Shown here: in pieces, positions 6,968 to 13,924 of the stretch | How positions within the stretch are numbered: the stretch's first letter is position 1 | Layout: every line of letters begins with the position of its first letter | Assembly: GCA_042576225.1 (NCBI GenBank) | Contig: JBHPCA010000025.1 | Coordinates: 1 to 19,972 of the forward strand | DNA from: GWF2-30-66 sp042576225 | GTDB taxonomy: Bacteria; Babelota; Babeliae; Babelales; Vermiphilaceae | DNA: 19,972 nucleotides | Direction of reading: 5' to 3' | The notes under the pieces: model-generated | Told to the model about the DNA's origin: nothing | The model's database searches: none | The model's input: only the letters and a program-made list of their open reading frames with translations | Position numbers and translations under genes: made by a program

Positions 6968-7469
6968 CTTTTTGCCCTCCAACAAGTTCTGTAATTGTCT
7001 TTCCTCGTATACTTGCCAAATGTTTTGCTGTACGCAACTTAGCTAAAGCATTTAATGTTGCCTTTACAACATTTTGAGGATTCCCAGACCCTAACGATTT
7101 AGCCAAAATATCTTTAATACCGGCAACTTCCATTAAAGCCCGAACAGCGCCCCCTGCTATAACACCCGTACCTTTTGACGCAGAACGAATAACAACTTTA
7201 CTTGCCCCGTGCTTGCCTTTAACATCGTACGGTATTGTGTCATTTCGCAAAGGTATTTCTATCAACCTTCTGCGAGCTTTGTTTGTAGCTTTTGATATAG
7301 CTGAAGAAACCTCTCGGCTTTTACCTAAAGCTATACCAACACGCCCTTTTTTGTCACCGGTAACAACCAAGGCTGAAAAGGAAAACCTCTTTCCACCTTT
7401 TGTTACTTTCGTAACACGTCTGACGCTTATAACGTTATCTACAAAATTATCTTTTCTAGTTTCTGCCAT
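6954..7469 (-). CDS. rpsE: 30S ribosomal protein S5
   Basis: S5 sits at the back of the 30S subunit near the mRNA entry and helps translational accuracy. The ATG 7469-7467 gives 171 residues beginning MAETRKDNFVDNVISVRRV. It is preceded by AGGA (7479-7482) 9 nt upstream. A TTG at 7493 would add eight residues but leaves almost no room for a ribosome-binding site after rplR. The N-terminal double-stranded RNA-binding-like domain contains the TGDKKGRVGIALGKSREV loop. The C-terminal domain contains KGTGVIAGGAVRALMEVAGI. Length is typical. Its last 14 nt overlap rplO. Confidence 0.97.
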   Translation of the reverse strand: MAETRKDNFVDNVISVRRVTKVTKGGKRFSFSALVVTGDKKGRVGIALGKSREVSSAISKATNKARRRLIEIPLRNDTIPYDVKGKHGASKVVIRSASKGTGVIAGGAVRALMEVAGIKDILAKSLGSGNPQNVVKATLNALAKLRTAKHLASIRGKTITELVGGQKDVKA

Positions 7470-7499
7470 TTTTATACATCCTAAATTGATCAATCAAAA

Positions 7500-7850
7500 C
7501 TAAATTTTTAATCCGCCTTCTCTAAGGCCATCTGCCAAGGCTTTAACCCTTCCATGATAGAGAAAACTTCCTCTATCAAAAACAACTTCCTGTACGCCTT
7601 TTTCTTGTGCCCTTTTTGCAAGCTCTTTACCAACAGCATTGGCTATCTTTTTTTTATCGCCCTTGAGGCCTTTTAGCTCCAATGAAGAGCAACTTGCCAA
7701 GGTTGTATTCTTGTTGTCATCTATAATTTGCGCATATATATACTTCAAGCTTCTGAAAACAGAAACCCGGGGCAATTCTGTCTTGAATTTTTTTCTTACC
7801 CTAAGAGCCCTTCTCTTTGCCCTATCTTTTAATTTTCTTAATATTGACAC
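7500..7850 (-). CDS. rplR: 50S ribosomal protein L18
   Basis: L18 binds 5S rRNA and, with L5, anchors it to the 50S central protuberance. The 116-residue product has the basic N-terminus (LKDRAKRRALRVRKK), the PRVSVFRSLKYIYAQIIDD block and the C-terminal FDRGSFLYHGRVKALADGLREGGL typical of L18. The start is GTG (7850-7848), with AGGA 7 nt upstream in GGTAGGATTATAAA; no in-frame ATG fits better. It is separated from rplF by 36 nt and from rpsE by 30 nt, in the standard rplF-rplR-rpsE order. Confidence 0.97.
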   Translation of the reverse strand: MSILRKLKDRAKRRALRVRKKFKTELPRVSVFRSLKYIYAQIIDDNKNTTLASCSSLELKGLKGDKKKIANAVGKELAKRAQEKGVQEVVFDRGSFLYHGRVKALADGLREGGLKI

Positions 7851-7886
7851 TTTATAATCCTACCTACCAAAATAATTTAATTTAAA

Positions 7887-8438
7887 TTATGCCGCTGCTT
7901 TAGCTTTGCCGGCTTTTCTTCTAATAACCTCTTTGACCCACTTAATACCTGTACCCTTGTAAGGCTCTGGTGGTCTTAATGCTCTTATTTTACTACAAAT
8001 ATGCCCAACAAGCTCTTTGTCAAAAGACTTGAATGTAAGCAACTGACCAGATTTATCAACTTCTAATGTAACATTATCTGGTAAATCCATATCAATTTTA
8101 TGGCTAAAGCCAAGAGAAAGGACAACCTTTTTTCCTGACACGGAAGCTTTATAACCCAAACCATTTATTTTGAGCTGACGCTCAAAACCTGTATCAGCAC
8201 CTTTTATTTTGTTTGCAATCAACGCTCTGTGAAGACCCCAAATTCTATTGATATCACGATCTTTCAACGCTGAATCAGAAGGTTTAATCAAAAGAGAATC
8301 ACCTTCCACTGTTGCTACAAGCCTATCTGGTAAAACATACACACCAGAATTTTTTGCTCCTTTGTAGTGCACCTCACCATCTTTTATCTCTACCTTTGTA
8401 TTACCAAAAGCCACAGGTTTTCTACCAATTTTTGACAT
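7887..8438 (-). CDS. rplF: 50S ribosomal protein L6
   Basis: L6 lies near the L7/L12 stalk base and the sarcin-ricin loop, close to where elongation factors bind. The 183 residues form two tandem L6 folds. Family marks are the start MSKIGRKPV, GLHRALIANKIKG in the first half, and IRALRPPEPYKGTGIKWVKE near the end. The GIKW segment has Trp where Tyr is more common. The C-terminus is a short Lys/Ala tail (KAGKAKAAA). The gene follows rpsH by 15 nt and precedes rplR by 36 nt, as in the canonical spc operon. Confidence 0.97.
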   Translation of the reverse strand: MSKIGRKPVAFGNTKVEIKDGEVHYKGAKNSGVYVLPDRLVATVEGDSLLIKPSDSALKDRDINRIWGLHRALIANKIKGADTGFERQLKINGLGYKASVSGKKVVLSLGFSHKIDMDLPDNVTLEVDKSGQLLTFKSFDKELVGHICSKIRALRPPEPYKGTGIKWVKEVIRRKAGKAKAAA

Positions 8439-8453
8439 AACTATTTCCCAAAT

Positions 8454-8849
8454 TTACCAAACAGTACAAACAACTTCACCCCCAACATTAAGTTCTTTAG
8501 CTTTTTTGTTGGTCATCATACCTTGACTAGTAGACAATATCGAAACTCCTAAACCCCCAATAACGGGCTTAATTGTTGTCGCACCTGAATAAGAACGTAG
8601 ACCAGGCTTACTAATCCTTGTAATCTCGTGTATTACTGATTCATTATTCACATATTTCAAAAACACTTTTATTGCTTTTTTCTTAGGATCATCCTCTAAA
8701 GCGATGCAATCCTTTATAAATCCTTCTTCTTTTAAAATTTTTGCTACATCAAATTTTATTTTTGAATACGGAGCAACAACAAAAGTTTTCGACACCATCA
8801 GGCCGTTTCTGATAATTGTTAAAAAGTCACCGATAGTATCAACTGACAT
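8454..8849 (-). CDS. rpsH: 30S ribosomal protein S8
   Basis: S8 binds helix 21 of 16S rRNA in the 30S central domain, and in E. coli it represses the spc operon. The 131-residue protein has the expected start DTIGDFLTIIRNGLM. It ends with the conserved GGLGVSILSTSQGMMT and GGEVVCTVW, the last being the family's C-terminal signature. The STSQG segment corresponds to the RNA-contacting ST-KG loop. Length is normal. It lies between rpsN (36 nt upstream) and rplF (15 nt downstream). I could not identify an S8 target-site mimic in the mRNA by eye. Confidence 0.97.
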   Translation of the reverse strand: MSVDTIGDFLTIIRNGLMVSKTFVVAPYSKIKFDVAKILKEEGFIKDCIALEDDPKKKAIKVFLKYVNNESVIHEITRISKPGLRSYSGATTIKPVIGGLGVSILSTSQGMMTNKKAKELNVGGEVVCTVW

Positions 8850-8885
8850 TGTCTTCCTTCCTATACAAATTCATTATTAATTACC

Positions 8886-9071
8886 TTACCAACTTACTTT
8901 CTTAACACCAGGTAACAGTCCCGCTAATGCATTCTTTCTAAAGCAAATACGACAAAGCATAAAAAAACGCATGTAGCCTCTAGGCCTGCCACATAACTGG
9001 CAACGGTTTCTTGATCTCACACCAAACTTAGGTTTTCTTTTAGATTTCTCTATTAATGCCTTTTTGGCCAT
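8886..9071 (-). CDS. rpsN: 30S ribosomal protein S14, zinc-binding short (type Z) form
   Basis: S14 is part of the 30S head near the A site. This is the short 61-residue form with an intact zinc knuckle: Cys24, Cys27, Cys40 and Cys43 (CQLC and CRIC). It ends with LPGVKKVSW, typical of S14. The long cysteine-free form (about 100 residues, as in E. coli) is not present in the window. Together with L24 and L36 it makes at least three zinc-site ribosomal proteins in this cluster. It lies between rplE (21 nt upstream) and rpsH (36 nt downstream). Confidence 0.98.
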   Translation of the reverse strand: MAKKALIEKSKRKPKFGVRSRNRCQLCGRPRGYMRFFMLCRICFRKNALAGLLPGVKKVSW

Positions 9072-9092
9072 TTTAGCTACCTCAACTAAATT

Positions 9093-9635
9093 TTACTTTT
9101 TAAATGGCATTCCGAACTTCTTCAACAATTCAAAAGCATGCTCGTCGCTATCTGCTGTTGTTTGAATTGTTACGTTCAAGCCATAAACTTTATCCCCAAC
9201 AGTATATTCTATTTCTGGAAATACTGTCCATTCTTTTATTCCCAGATTATAGTTCCCTCTGCCATCAAGTTTCTTAGTAACACCCTGAAAATCTCGAACC
9301 TCTGGCAAGGCAATACTTATCAATCTATCTAAAAACTCATACATCATTCGTCTTCGCAAGGTCACTCGAACACCAATAGGCATACCAGCACGCAACTTAA
9401 ATCCTGCTATCGATTTCTTAGCCAAAGTTCTTACAGAAAGCTGCCCAGTTATTTTAGCAACAGCCTCCATAACTTTTTTTAAAACCTTGCTATCTTTAAC
9501 TGCGTCCTTTACCCCAACATTGACTACAATCTTGGAGACCTTAGGAACTTCCATTATGTTCTTCAACCCAAGATCTTTTTTGAGCTCAGAACGAATCTTT
9601 GTGTTGTATAACTCTTCTAGCCTAGCTTTGGCCAT
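9093..9635 (-). CDS. rplE: 50S ribosomal protein L5
   Basis: L5 binds 5S rRNA in the 50S central protuberance and forms a bridge to S13 and the P-site tRNA. The 180-residue product carries the family blocks VSKIVVNVGVKDAVKDSK and RMYEF-like RRRMMYEFLDRLISIALPEVRDFQG. It also has the GNYNLGIKEWTVFPEIEYT segment. Length matches the family (about 179). ATG 9635 follows a 45-nt spacer after rplX with an AAGGA Shine-Dalgarno. Position between rplX and rpsN is canonical. Confidence 0.98.
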   Translation of the reverse strand: MAKARLEELYNTKIRSELKKDLGLKNIMEVPKVSKIVVNVGVKDAVKDSKVLKKVMEAVAKITGQLSVRTLAKKSIAGFKLRAGMPIGVRVTLRRRMMYEFLDRLISIALPEVRDFQGVTKKLDGRGNYNLGIKEWTVFPEIEYTVGDKVYGLNVTIQTTADSDEHAFELLKKFGMPFKK

Positions 9636-9680
9636 AATTTATCCTTAATCCTAAACCACAAACTGCCAAATCTCAATATG

Positions 9681-9992
9681 TTACAGATTCTCTTTGCACC
9701 TTGCACAAACTCTAACACTTTTCCCGTTTTCAAGCTTTTTTAAACCTATTCTGCACGGCTTTTTACAGGAAGAACAAACAGGCATGACGTTAGAAAGATT
9801 AATTGGCCTTTCTTCATGTCTTATACCTGCTACTTCACCTTGCTTGCGAGCCTTCGCATGCCTTATTACTATGTTAACGCCTTGAATTAACACCTTCCCC
9901 TTTTTAGTAATCACATCTACAACGGCGCCTTTTTTGCCTTTATCTTTTCCTGTTACAACTAAAACCGTATCATTCTTTTTAATTCGAGCCAT
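9681..9992 (-). CDS. rplX: 50S ribosomal protein L24 with C-terminal cysteine pairs
   Basis: L24 is an early assembly initiator of the 50S subunit and lies near the exit tunnel. The N-terminal KOW motif is clear (KKNDTVLVVTGKDKGKKGAV, about residues 5-24), followed by GVNIVIRHAK. Residues 73-99 contain two CX2C pairs, Cys73/Cys76 and Cys96/Cys99, a zinc-ribbon-like module found in many non-enteric L24 proteins. At 103 residues it is of normal length. It lies 9 nt after rplN and 45 nt before rplE. Confidence 0.97.
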   Translation of the reverse strand: MARIKKNDTVLVVTGKDKGKKGAVVDVITKKGKVLIQGVNIVIRHAKARKQGEVAGIRHEERPINLSNVMPVCSSCKKPCRIGLKKLENGKSVRVCARCKENL

Positions 9993-10001
9993 AATAATCC
10001 C

Positions 10002-10367
10002 CTACAAAACCTCTGGTGCAAGCGAAATAATTTTGTTATAACCTTTTGTTCTCAATTCCCTCGCGATAGGGCCAAATATACGAGTTGCAATAGGTTCTTT
10101 ATTTTTAACTATAACTGCTGCGTTATCACCAAACCTGACATAACTACCATCAGCTCTTCTAAATTCTTTTCTTGTTCTTACAAGAACAGCTGTGACCACA
10201 TCACCCTTCTTGACTATTCCGCCGGGTATTGCCTTTTTCACAGAGCACTTTACCTCTTCGCCCAAATAAGCAAACCTCTTTCTCGTACTTCCTATCACAT
10301 GGATGCACTGCAGGCTTTTTGCACCTGAGTTGTCTGCAACTTCTAAGTAAGATTCCTTTTGCACCAT
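10002..10367 (-). CDS. rplN: 50S ribosomal protein L14
   Basis: L14 contributes to intersubunit bridges with 16S rRNA and neighbours L19. The 121 residues include SYLEVADNSGAKSLQCIHVIG near the start, the conserved VKKGDVVTAVLVRTRKEFRRADGSYVRFGDNAAVI core, and the ending RELRTKGYNKIISLAPEVL. Length and sequence are highly typical (E. coli 123). It opens the spc segment, only 20 nt after rpsQ. No separate promoter is evident, which suggests read-through from the S10 segment. Confidence 0.98.
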   Translation of the reverse strand: MVQKESYLEVADNSGAKSLQCIHVIGSTRKRFAYLGEEVKCSVKKAIPGGIVKKGDVVTAVLVRTRKEFRRADGSYVRFGDNAAVIVKNKEPIATRIFGPIARELRTKGYNKIISLAPEVL

Positions 10368-10387
10368 AATTTTTTACCTCGTCAACC

Positions 10388-10666
10388 CTATTTTAAAGCA
10401 GAACTAGACTTTACAACGCGCTCCAAATACATAAACTTTGTCTTTGAAGTTGGGCGACCTTCATAAAATTCTACAACATCGCCCGTTTTAGCAAGCATTT
10501 TCTCATCATGAACTTTATACTTCTTTGCTGCTCTCATAACCTTGCCCAACAAGAGATGCTTATAATCTCTTTCCGTTTTAACAACAACGGTTTTGCCCAT
10601 CTTATCAGAGACAACAATGCCTCTGTATAAACGCTTTTGTTTTTTCTGCTCTTTTTCTTTTACCAT
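10388..10666 (-). CDS. rpsQ: 30S ribosomal protein S17
   Basis: S17 is a primary 16S rRNA binder with an OB fold in the 30S body. The start chosen is ATG 10666-10664, giving 92 residues beginning MVKEKEQKKQKRL. GAGGT (10676-10680) lies 9 nt upstream, at the end of rpmC. An upstream GTG at 10708 would add 14 residues but overlap rpmC by 29 nt and leave the family-length range. Landmarks are GIVVSDKMGKTVVVKTER, AKKYKVHDE, and the C-terminal EGRPTSKTKFM. The N-terminus is unusually Lys/Glu-rich. Confidence 0.96.
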   Translation of the reverse strand: MVKEKEQKKQKRLYRGIVVSDKMGKTVVVKTERDYKHLLLGKVMRAAKKYKVHDEKMLAKTGDVVEFYEGRPTSKTKFMYLERVVKSSSALK

Positions 10667-10679
10667 TAAATATTTACCT

Positions 10680-10892
10680 CTAACTATTACTTCGATGCAC
10701 TTTTTCACTCAAACATGTTAATGCACGAGCAACACTTTTTCTCAATTTTTTGAACCGAGAATAATCTTTAACATGAGCAGTCATAGAATTAAGTCTAATG
10801 CTAAAGAGCTCTCTTTTGAACTCTATAACCTTTTCCTTCAATTCTTTTTCTGAAAGCCCTTTAAGCTGTTCTCTTTCTTTAGCTAACTTCAT
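10680..10892 (-). CDS. rpmC: 50S ribosomal protein L29
   Basis: L29 is a small, mostly helical protein near the polypeptide exit, next to L23, where signal recognition particle and trigger factor dock. The 70-residue sequence has the typical helix with GLSEKELKEKVIEFKRELFSIRLN (about residues 12-35) and the basic second helix with SRFKKLRKSVARALT. Its ATG overlaps the rplP stop codon as ATGA, implying coupled translation. It is followed by rpsQ after 13 nt. Identification rests on position plus the characteristic ELF.LR segment. Confidence 0.95.
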   Translation of the reverse strand: MKLAKEREQLKGLSEKELKEKVIEFKRELFSIRLNSMTAHVKDYSRFKKLRKSVARALTCLSEKVHRSNS

Positions 10893-11305
10893 GCTTGTTG
10901 CTCCCTCTTAACAAACTTAACCTTCAAAGGCAATTTATGTGAGGCAGCCTTGCAAATTTCTCTTGCCACCTCTTCAGAAACGCCCTTCAACTCAAAAATA
11001 ATGCGCTCCCTCTTAACTACCGCAACCCACCTATCAACATTGCCTTTACCTTTACCCATGCGAGTCTCAGCAGGTTTTTTTGTAATAGGCTTATCAGGAA
11101 ACACTCTTAAAAACATTTTCCCAAATTTTTTGGTTCTACGCGATACAGTAACACGCATTGCCTCAATCTGCTGCGCTGAAAGCCAACATGACTCAACAGC
11201 TTGAATACCATACTCTCCGAATGCGAGTTCTCTCGCACCCTTTGATCTTCCCTTGCGAGAACCTCTTTGCTGTTTTCTATACTTAACTTTTTTTGGCATT
11301 AACAT
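10889..11305 (-). CDS. rplP: 50S ribosomal protein L16
   Basis: L16 organises the 50S A-site and central protuberance, and arrives late in assembly. The 138 residues begin MLMPKKVKYRKQQRGSRKG, as expected for the family. They contain the ETRMGKGKGNVDRWVAVVKRER block, with Arg82 at the position equivalent to the hydroxylated Arg81 of E. coli. The ATG 11305 start is preferred over Met3 because MLMPK is the common opening and a GAGAG lies just upstream. It starts 25 nt after rpsC and overlaps rpmC by 4 nt. Confidence 0.98.
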   Translation of the reverse strand: MLMPKKVKYRKQQRGSRKGRSKGARELAFGEYGIQAVESCWLSAQQIEAMRVTVSRRTKKFGKMFLRVFPDKPITKKPAETRMGKGKGNVDRWVAVVKRERIIFELKGVSEEVAREICKAASHKLPLKVKFVKREQQA

Positions 11306-11330
11306 AATTATCTCTCAATCTCAAAATAAA

Positions 11331-11963
11331 TCAGCCATGCTGATAATCACCTCTGCAAATCCATACCTTTACGCCTGTTACTCCATAGGTAGTATGAGCT
11401 TCTGCAAAGCCATAATCTATATCTGATCTCAGGGTATGTAGAGGCAAAGAACCAATTCTTGTCCATTCAGTTCTAGCAATTTCAGCACCATGGAGCCTTC
11501 CCGAACAACAAATCTTTACACCCTTTGCACCAGCTCTCATTGATGAAGCAGCAGCTCTTTTCATCGCTTTTTTATGACTTACACGTCTTTCAATCTGCTC
11601 AGCTATTGCCTGAGCCATCAATTGAGCATCTAACTCAGGATTTTTAATCTCATTAACAGAGATCTCTATATTGTTCCTTTTTATCTTCTCAGCTAATTTT
11701 GCCCTAATATCTTCTATGCCTTTACCTTTTTTCCCTATAACCATACCTGGGCGACCTGAGTTAATAATAATACGAACATTATCCCCAGCCTTTTCTATCT
11801 CAACCCTGGAGACTTCCGCCCTACTAAGCTCTGACTTAAGAAGTTTCCTAATTGCCAAATCTTCCAATAGCTGCTTACCATAAGAATCCCTCGCAAACCA
11901 ACGAGAAAACCAGCTTTTATAAACTCCTAATCTAAATCCTAACGGATGAACTTTTTGTCCCAC
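11331..11963 (-). CDS. rpsC: 30S ribosomal protein S3
   Basis: S3 lies at the mRNA entry tunnel of the 30S head and takes part in mRNA unwinding with S4 and S5. The 210 residues begin MGQKVHPLGFRLGVYKSW, the classic opening. A type II KH domain follows with GKKG at residues 77-80. The C-terminal domain has CSGRLHGAEIARTEW and YGFAEAHTTYGVTGVKVWI. Translation starts at GTG (11963-11961), only 1 nt after the rplV stop, with GAGG about 6 nt upstream. The protein ends shortly after the C-terminal domain without a long tail. Confidence 0.98.
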   Translation of the reverse strand: MGQKVHPLGFRLGVYKSWFSRWFARDSYGKQLLEDLAIRKLLKSELSRAEVSRVEIEKAGDNVRIIINSGRPGMVIGKKGKGIEDIRAKLAEKIKRNNIEISVNEIKNPELDAQLMAQAIAEQIERRVSHKKAMKRAAASSMRAGAKGVKICCSGRLHGAEIARTEWTRIGSLPLHTLRSDIDYGFAEAHTTYGVTGVKVWICRGDYQHG

Positions 11964-11964
11964 A

Positions 11965-12306
11965 CTAAGCCTCTTGTTCTTTCTCTAATACCACACTTAT
12001 ATGACTAAACCTTTTTCTGCGAGGATTTGCTCTACCCATAGCACCAGGAGAAAAATACTTATAAGAAGGTCCTTGGTCCACACAGATTTTCTTTACTAAA
12101 AGGACATCAGCTTCTAAATTTTGTAAATTTTTTGCGTTAGCAACTGCTGACTCAATAAGCTTCTTAACAGGCCCCACCTTCTTCAATGGACAGGTAGAAA
12201 GCCAGTTTAAAACATATCGAACATTTTTGCCACGCAATACGTCTGCCAATGGCCTTAACTTATACGGAGAATACCTTATGTATCTCGCTTTAGCTCCAAA
12301 TTGCAT
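11965..12306 (-). CDS. rplV: 50S ribosomal protein L22 with an altered tunnel hairpin
   Basis: L22 spans the 50S and its long beta-hairpin lines the nascent peptide tunnel constriction. The 113 residues align without gaps to E. coli L22 through about residue 105, including ESAVANAKNLQ and VDQGPSYK. The hairpin tip (residues 82-99) is unusual. E. coli Arg84, Arg88, Lys90 and Arg95 are replaced by Tyr84, Gly88, Met90 and Pro95, while Arg96 and Arg97 are new. The ATG 12306 has AAGGTG just upstream. An 85-nt spacer, the widest in the block, separates it from rpsS and holds a candidate promoter. Confidence 0.97.
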   Translation of the reverse strand: MQFGAKARYIRYSPYKLRPLADVLRGKNVRYVLNWLSTCPLKKVGPVKKLIESAVANAKNLQNLEADVLLVKKICVDQGPSYKYFSPGAMGRANPRRKRFSHISVVLEKEQEA

Positions 12307-12334
12307 TTTATCACCTTAAATCAAAGCTCTTTAT

Positions 12335-12363
12335 ATTATATAGTTTACATAAAATATCTTCAA
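12335..12363 (-). promoter_or_regulatory. Candidate internal sigma-70-type promoter before rplV
   Basis: On the minus strand TTGAAG (12363-12358) and a perfect TATAAT (12340-12335) are separated by exactly 17 nt. They lie in the 85-nt rpsS-rplV spacer, about 29 nt upstream of the rplV ATG. Initiation near 12328 would leave a leader of about 22 nt that still includes the AAGGTG ribosome-binding site. The AT-rich background raises the chance of a random match. Confidence 0.4.
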
Positions 12364-12391
12364 GGAGCAAACTTTTTTTGCACAAATATAC

Positions 12392-12676
12392 TTATGAAGG
12401 CGTTGCTCCAGCCTTCCTTTGGCCACTATGCATAATAAACTTCCTCGTAGGAGCAAATTCACCTAAGCAATGCCCTACCATATTCTCTGTTATAAAGACA
12501 GGAATAAACTTCTTGCCATTATGCACAGCTATTGTCAAACCAACAAAATTAGGCACTACCATGCTTCTTCTTGACCATGTCTTAATGGCCTCTCTTTTTC
12601 CAGAGGTTTTCACCTTCTGAATCTTCTTCATCAAAGAAGCTGCTACGTATGGTCCCTTTTTGGCGGATCTAGCCAT
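12392..12676 (-). CDS. rpsS: 30S ribosomal protein S19
   Basis: S19 is on the 30S head and forms a complex with S13. The 94 residues begin MARSAKKGPYVAASLMKKI, close to the usual MARSLKKGPFV opening. They contain WSRRSMVVPNFVGLTIAVHNGKKFIPV, ENMVGHCLGEFAPTRKF, and the final HSGQRKAG. Length is typical. It lies 32 nt after rplB. The downstream 85-nt gap before rplV is the largest in the cluster. Confidence 0.98.
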   Translation of the reverse strand: MARSAKKGPYVAASLMKKIQKVKTSGKREAIKTWSRRSMVVPNFVGLTIAVHNGKKFIPVFITENMVGHCLGEFAPTRKFIMHSGQRKAGATPS

Positions 12677-12708
12677 ATCTTTTATACCTCTAAATTATAT
12701 TTTTACGT

Positions 12709-13536
12709 TTATTTCTTACTCTTACGTCTTCTTAAAATCAATGGGTTCTTGCGTTTTTTTGTTCTCGTACCTTTACAACCCTTACCCCATGGCGTTCTTG
12801 GGTGAGATCCCGATTTAGATCTTCCTTCACCGCCTCCATGAGGGTGATCAACCGGGTTCATAGCCATACCTCTAACAGAAGGCCTAAACCCTAAATTCCT
12901 TATTCTTCCTGCCTTACCCCAAGAAATATTTTTATAGTCAGCATTACCTAAAACACCTACAGTAGCCCAACAATCTAAAAGCACAAGCCTCATCTCTGTT
13001 GAAGGCATTTTCAATGTTGCATGAGTTTCACTTTTTGCAACAAGCTGTATAGAGGTTCCTGCGCTTCTTGCAAACTTGCCGCCTTTTCCTGGAGCTGACT
13101 CAACATTATGAATAACAAAACCAACAGGAATAGACCGTAAAGGCATACTATTTCCTACTCTTGCATCAGCAGTAACGCTTGACACAATTTTTGTGCCCAC
13201 TTTCAAACCATCTGGCATTAAAATATATCTCTTAGCGCCATTTAGATATTTTACTAACCCTATGCGCACATTTCTATTAGGATCATACTCTATTGAAGAA
13301 ACCACCCCTTGAACATCTCTTTGGCTTCTTCTAAAGTCAATTATTCTGTAATTTCTTGAAGAACCACCGCCTCTATGTCTTGTGGTTATTCTACCATAGG
13401 CATTTCTTCCGCTACATCTTTTTGAAGAACCATCAACCAATGACTTTTCAGGCTTCTTTTTCGTAATATCAGAGTTGTCTATAAATGTCTGAAACCTTAA
13501 AGATGGATTTGTTGGTTTTCTACGTTTTATCGCCAT
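12709..13536 (-). CDS. rplB: 50S ribosomal protein L2
   Basis: L2 is one of the proteins closest to the peptidyl transferase centre and is needed for subunit association. ATG 13536 gives 275 residues beginning MAIKRRKPTNPSLRF. AGGA (13542-13545) sits 5 nt upstream. An upstream GTG at 13560 would overlap rplW by 17 nt and add a non-homologous octapeptide, so it is rejected. The DHPHGGGEGRSKSG motif (His231 and His233 within it) is the conserved functional site near the C-terminus, followed by a very basic tail. The start of the RNA-binding OB domain contains RITTRHRGGGSSRNYRIIDF. Confidence 0.97.
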   Translation of the reverse strand: MAIKRRKPTNPSLRFQTFIDNSDITKKKPEKSLVDGSSKRCSGRNAYGRITTRHRGGGSSRNYRIIDFRRSQRDVQGVVSSIEYDPNRNVRIGLVKYLNGAKRYILMPDGLKVGTKIVSSVTADARVGNSMPLRSIPVGFVIHNVESAPGKGGKFARSAGTSIQLVAKSETHATLKMPSTEMRLVLLDCWATVGVLGNADYKNISWGKAGRIRNLGFRPSVRGMAMNPVDHPHGGGEGRSKSGSHPRTPWGKGCKGTRTKKRKNPLILRRRKSKK

Positions 13537-13543
13537 TTCATTC

Positions 13544-13924
13544 CTATTTTGATGATTCACCTTTGACAGGCTTATCGCCCTTCAAAGACTTATCCGAACT
13601 TTCAGAAGGAATAACCGTGACACCTGGCTGATCCCAAATATCCACCTTATATCCCTCTTTCAAGGTAACAATCGCTTTTTTCATGGACGACTTTTGTGTA
13701 GTCTGACCACCTTTTAAACGATGCAATTTACCTTTACGGATAAGCATCCTAACATTCTTAACCTTCACCTCAAACAATCGTTCAATTGCCTCTTTCACCA
13801 ATGGTTTATTGGAATGAGGATGAACCTTTAAAACTAATTTCTGAAACTTTCTGTTAAGCTTATAGGCCTTATCTGTCATAATAGGCCCCAGTATAACATC
13901 ATATATGCTTATTCTTAAAGCCAT
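13544..13924 (-). CDS. rplW: 50S ribosomal protein L23 with a C-terminal tail
   Basis: L23 lies at the tunnel exit and is the docking site for trigger factor and signal recognition particle. The core is recognisable: ILGPIMTDKAYKL (residues 11-23), EAIERLFEVKVKNVRML and KKAIVTLKEGYKVD. At the E. coli Glu18 docking position there is Asp18, a conservative change. The protein has 126 residues, whereas most bacterial L23 have about 95-100. The extra length is a hydrophilic tail (residues about 102-126) rich in Ser, Lys and Gly, ending VKGESSK. It overlaps the 3' end of rplD by 10 nt and ends 7 nt before rplB. Confidence 0.96.
   Translation of the reverse strand: MALRISIYDVILGPIMTDKAYKLNRKFQKLVLKVHPHSNKPLVKEAIERLFEVKVKNVRMLIRKGKLHRLKGGQTTQKSSMKKAIVTLKEGYKVDIWDQPGVTVIPSESSDKSLKGDKPVKGESSK

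Noticed and set aside
6968..6985. Longer rplO start at TTG 6985
   Set aside because: It puts the consensus GGAGGG inside the coding region; ATG 6967 fits the family N-terminus.
10667..10708. Longer rpsQ start at GTG 10708
   Set aside because: It would overlap rpmC by 29 nt and exceed family length; ATG 10666 has GAGGT at good spacing.
13537..13560. Longer rplB start at GTG 13560
   Set aside because: It adds eight non-homologous residues and overlaps rplW; AGGA precedes ATG 13536.
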